Below, piece by piece: positions 5,117 through 6,620 of a DNA stretch of 6,620 bases. The notes under the pieces were generated by a model. The model was not told the origin of the DNA and made no database searches. It saw only the letters and a program-made list of their open reading frames with translations. A program made the translations under genes and the position numbers. Within the stretch, counting starts at the first letter, position 1. Every line of letters begins with the position of its first letter. Location: contig CAJXIT010000198.1 of NCBI GenBank assembly GCA_913054055.1, positions 1-6,620 of the forward strand, in the 5' to 3' direction. Origin of the DNA: an uncultured Thalassolituus sp. Lineage in GTDB: Bacteria > Pseudomonadota > Gammaproteobacteria > Pseudomonadales > Oceanobacteraceae.

Positions 5117-6007
5117 ATGGATTGGAAACACATACAATTTGATTGGAACCACGCCCGTGCATTTTTGGTGGTGGCGGATGAAGGGTCGCTATCGGCGGCT
5201 GGTCGGGCCATGGCAATAAGTCAGCCTACGCTAGGGCGACAAATAACCGCATTAGAAAGCCAGCTAAAGGTCACCTTGTTTGAGCGGGTAGGCAAAGGGC
5301 TTACGCTTACACAAAGTGGTTTGCGATTGTATGAATATGTAAAAAAAATGGCTGACGCGGCCAACGAATTTTCTCTGGTGGCTCAAGGGCAAAGCAATGA
5401 AGTCTCAGGTGATGTGTGTATATCCTTAACCGAGCTAGATGCGTACTTTCGCTTTGCACCACTGATTTCTAAGTTTAAAGAATACGCCCCTAATATTCGT
5501 TTAGAAGTACAAGTCTCCAATGATATAAGTGATTTAAAGCGTCGCGAAGCGGATGTGGCGCTGCGCTATCAACGCCCCACACAGCCCGATCTAATCACCA
5601 AAAAAATTGGCAGTGAACACGCGTATTTGTATGGCCATCAAGATTATGTGAAACACTTTGCCAATAAAAAACCACAAGACGTCAGTAACTTGCAATTAAT
5701 TGGCTTTGATCACAGCGATCAAATGAAACACTATTTAATGGAAATGGGTTTCCCGGCAAGGGATGATCAATTTACCGTGATTTGTAAAAACCAATTGGTG
5801 CAATTGCAAATGATGTTACAGGGTGGGGCGTTAGCCTTTTTACCCGATCATATTGCGGCACGTTTTCCTGAATTAGTCCCAGCCTTTGTTGAAAGTTTCA
5901 AACCCATTGAATTAGACATGTGGTTAGTGTGCCACAGAGAGTTGCATACCAGTCGAAAGGTAAGATTAGTATTTGATTTTTTAAGTGAGAATTTGAATAT
6001 CAAATAA
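5117..6007 (+). CDS. LysR-family transcriptional regulator
   Basis: This 296-residue protein has standard LysR length. The N-terminal winged helix-turn-helix (about 9-68) contains ARAFLVVADEGSLSAAGR, SQPTLGRQITALESQL and LFERVGKGLTLTQSG, all family hallmarks. A linker helix (about 70-93) leads to a periplasmic-binding-protein-like effector domain (about 97-290) starting SGDVCISLTE, with ADVALRYQRP (145-154) and a GGALAFLPDHIAARF segment (236-250). AGGTGA lies 6 nt before the ATG, supporting this start. The protein is cytoplasmic, acts as a dimer or tetramer, and most likely controls the divergent SDR gene and itself through the dyads between them. The inducer cannot be inferred. Nothing clearly terminator-like follows. 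Confidence 0.95.
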   Translation: MDWKHIQFDWNHARAFLVVADEGSLSAAGRAMAISQPTLGRQITALESQLKVTLFERVGKGLTLTQSGLRLYEYVKKMADAANEFSLVAQGQSNEVSGDVCISLTELDAYFRFAPLISKFKEYAPNIRLEVQVSNDISDLKRREADVALRYQRPTQPDLITKKIGSEHAYLYGHQDYVKHFANKKPQDVSNLQLIGFDHSDQMKHYLMEMGFPARDDQFTVICKNQLVQLQMMLQGGALAFLPDHIAARFPELVPAFVESFKPIELDMWLVCHRELHTSRKVRLVFDFLSENLNIK

Positions 6008-6082
6008 ATGGTCTTCACTTCTAAAATTCTTAGTTCAAAGTAAATAGTTGGAGAAATGACAAGTGATTGATGAGATGGAATT

Positions 6083-6095
6083 TTGAATGATTCAA
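6083..6095. repeat. perfect 13-bp palindrome in AT-rich spacer
   Basis: TTGAAT-G-ATTCAA is a perfect inverted repeat about 75 bp after the lysR-type stop and about 135 bp before the next gene. It is the only clear structure in the AT-rich 6008-6213 spacer, apart from a TATAAT hexamer (6122-6127) that lacks a good -35. It could be an operator or a weak hairpin; the AT-rich context raises the odds of chance. Confidence 0.25.
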
Positions 6096-6231
6096 TAACA
6101 GATATACTCAAAATTCATATATATAATCTATTTTAGTGGTAATCGTTATATGTAGATTTATTATCCCATACAGACGTTAAGGTTTATATTTCTGTCCTAC
6201 ACTGATTTGAGTAGTGAATATGGAAGGCGGC

Positions 6232-6620
6232 ATGGAACCTAGATTGCATTATTTATTTGACTTTAGATATTTGATAAGAGTAATTGATAAGTTAATTCCA
6301 GATGCGTTTAATACAGGTGGTGATTCATTTAGAGCTCGAGTTATTTGCTTGTATTCTTTGACCGTTGGTGTCTTTGGCTTTTTATTTTTGATCGCTCTTG
6401 TAACAATGTTAGATCAAGATATCCCACCAAGAAGAGTCATTTCTTTCTTTCTAATTATAATGCTAATAGCTCCGCTTTATCTAATAAGAGTTACAAAAGA
6501 TCTTATAACCCTCTCTTCGATTCTAGTAATACAAACAATTATTGTAAACGATACCATTAATCCAACTGCTAGTAATCCATCAAATATTGCGGTGGCTTGT
6601 TCCTCTGATATTCCTGCTGT
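6232..6620 (+). CDS. multi-pass membrane protein, N-terminal part (runs off the right edge), possibly a sensor
   Basis: This is an open frame of 129 codons with no stop before the window end. It begins MEPRLHYLFDFRYLIRVIDK, an amphipathic Arg-rich cytoplasmic start. Hydrophobic helices follow at about 36-60 (VICLYSLTVGVFGFLFLIAL), 69-87 (VISFFLIIMLIAPLYLIRV) and 91-105 (ITLSSILVIQTIIV), then a polar segment DTINPTASNPSNIA. GGAAGG (6222-6227) lies 4 nt before this ATG, which decides the start; an ATG at 6220 and a GTG at 6214 are in frame. Short helices with small loops and a polar turn resemble the membrane input domains of some histidine kinases or cyclic-di-GMP proteins, but the output domain is outside the window and function is not assigned. 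Base composition is more AT-rich than in the neighbouring genes. Confidence 0.6.
   Translation, partial: MEPRLHYLFDFRYLIRVIDKLIPDAFNTGGDSFRARVICLYSLTVGVFGFLFLIALVTMLDQDIPPRRVISFFLIIMLIAPLYLIRVTKDLITLSSILVIQTIIVNDTINPTASNPSNIAVACSSDIPA

Noticed and set aside
5848..6111. Minus-strand open frame of 87 codons
   Set aside because: It is antisense to the lysR 3' end and AT-rich spacer, where long chance frames are common.
6345..6560. Plus-strand open frame of 71 codons
   Set aside because: It overlaps, in another frame, the longer membrane-protein frame from 6232, which has an RBS and coherent hydrophobic helices.

Overview
The window looks like chromosomal DNA from a gammaproteobacterium. Protein resemblances and AT-leaning codon use (frequent TTA Leu, AAA Lys, ATT Ile) suggest a marine Oceanospirillales/Pseudomonadales-type genome, but the genus cannot be set from sequence alone. 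No rRNA, tRNA, CRISPR array, insertion sequence or phage gene was seen.

Left part (1-1727, minus strand): a three-gene signalling operon reading leftward. A small exported PepSY-domain protein (GTG start) overlaps by 4 nt a PhoP-like OmpR-family response regulator. The regulator overlaps by 1 nt a PhoQ-like sensor histidine kinase, of which only the N-terminal 197 codons lie in the window. A candidate promoter with stacked GCTAA/TTAGC dyads precedes the operon.

Middle part (1695-4160): a membrane-bound fatty-acid-desaturase/carotene-hydroxylase-type di-iron protein (minus strand, followed by a hairpin terminator) is divergent from an AraC-family regulator with an arabinose-binding-like sensor domain. 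The shared intergenic region carries four GGC elements spaced 9-11 bp, next to a -35-like hexamer on the desaturase side. The likely reading is that the AraC protein controls the desaturase. The araC-like gene overlaps by 4 nt a small cysteine-rich, Kazal-like lipoprotein gene.

Right-middle part (4174-6007): an atypical short-chain dehydrogenase/NAD(P)-binding protein (minus strand) is divergent from a LysR-type regulator (plus strand). The 214-bp region between them holds a promoter overlapped by a dyad, a larger interrupted inverted repeat and short CTAGTTAG repeats, as expected for a regulator/target pair.

Right end (6008-6620): an AT-rich spacer with a perfect 13-bp palindrome, then the 5' end of a multi-pass membrane protein that runs off the window, possibly a sensor input domain.

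Overall this is mostly ordinary regulatory and metabolic gene content. The points most worth a second look are the AraC-desaturase-lipoprotein unit, its phased operator-like repeats, and the PepSY-PhoP-PhoQ-like triad.
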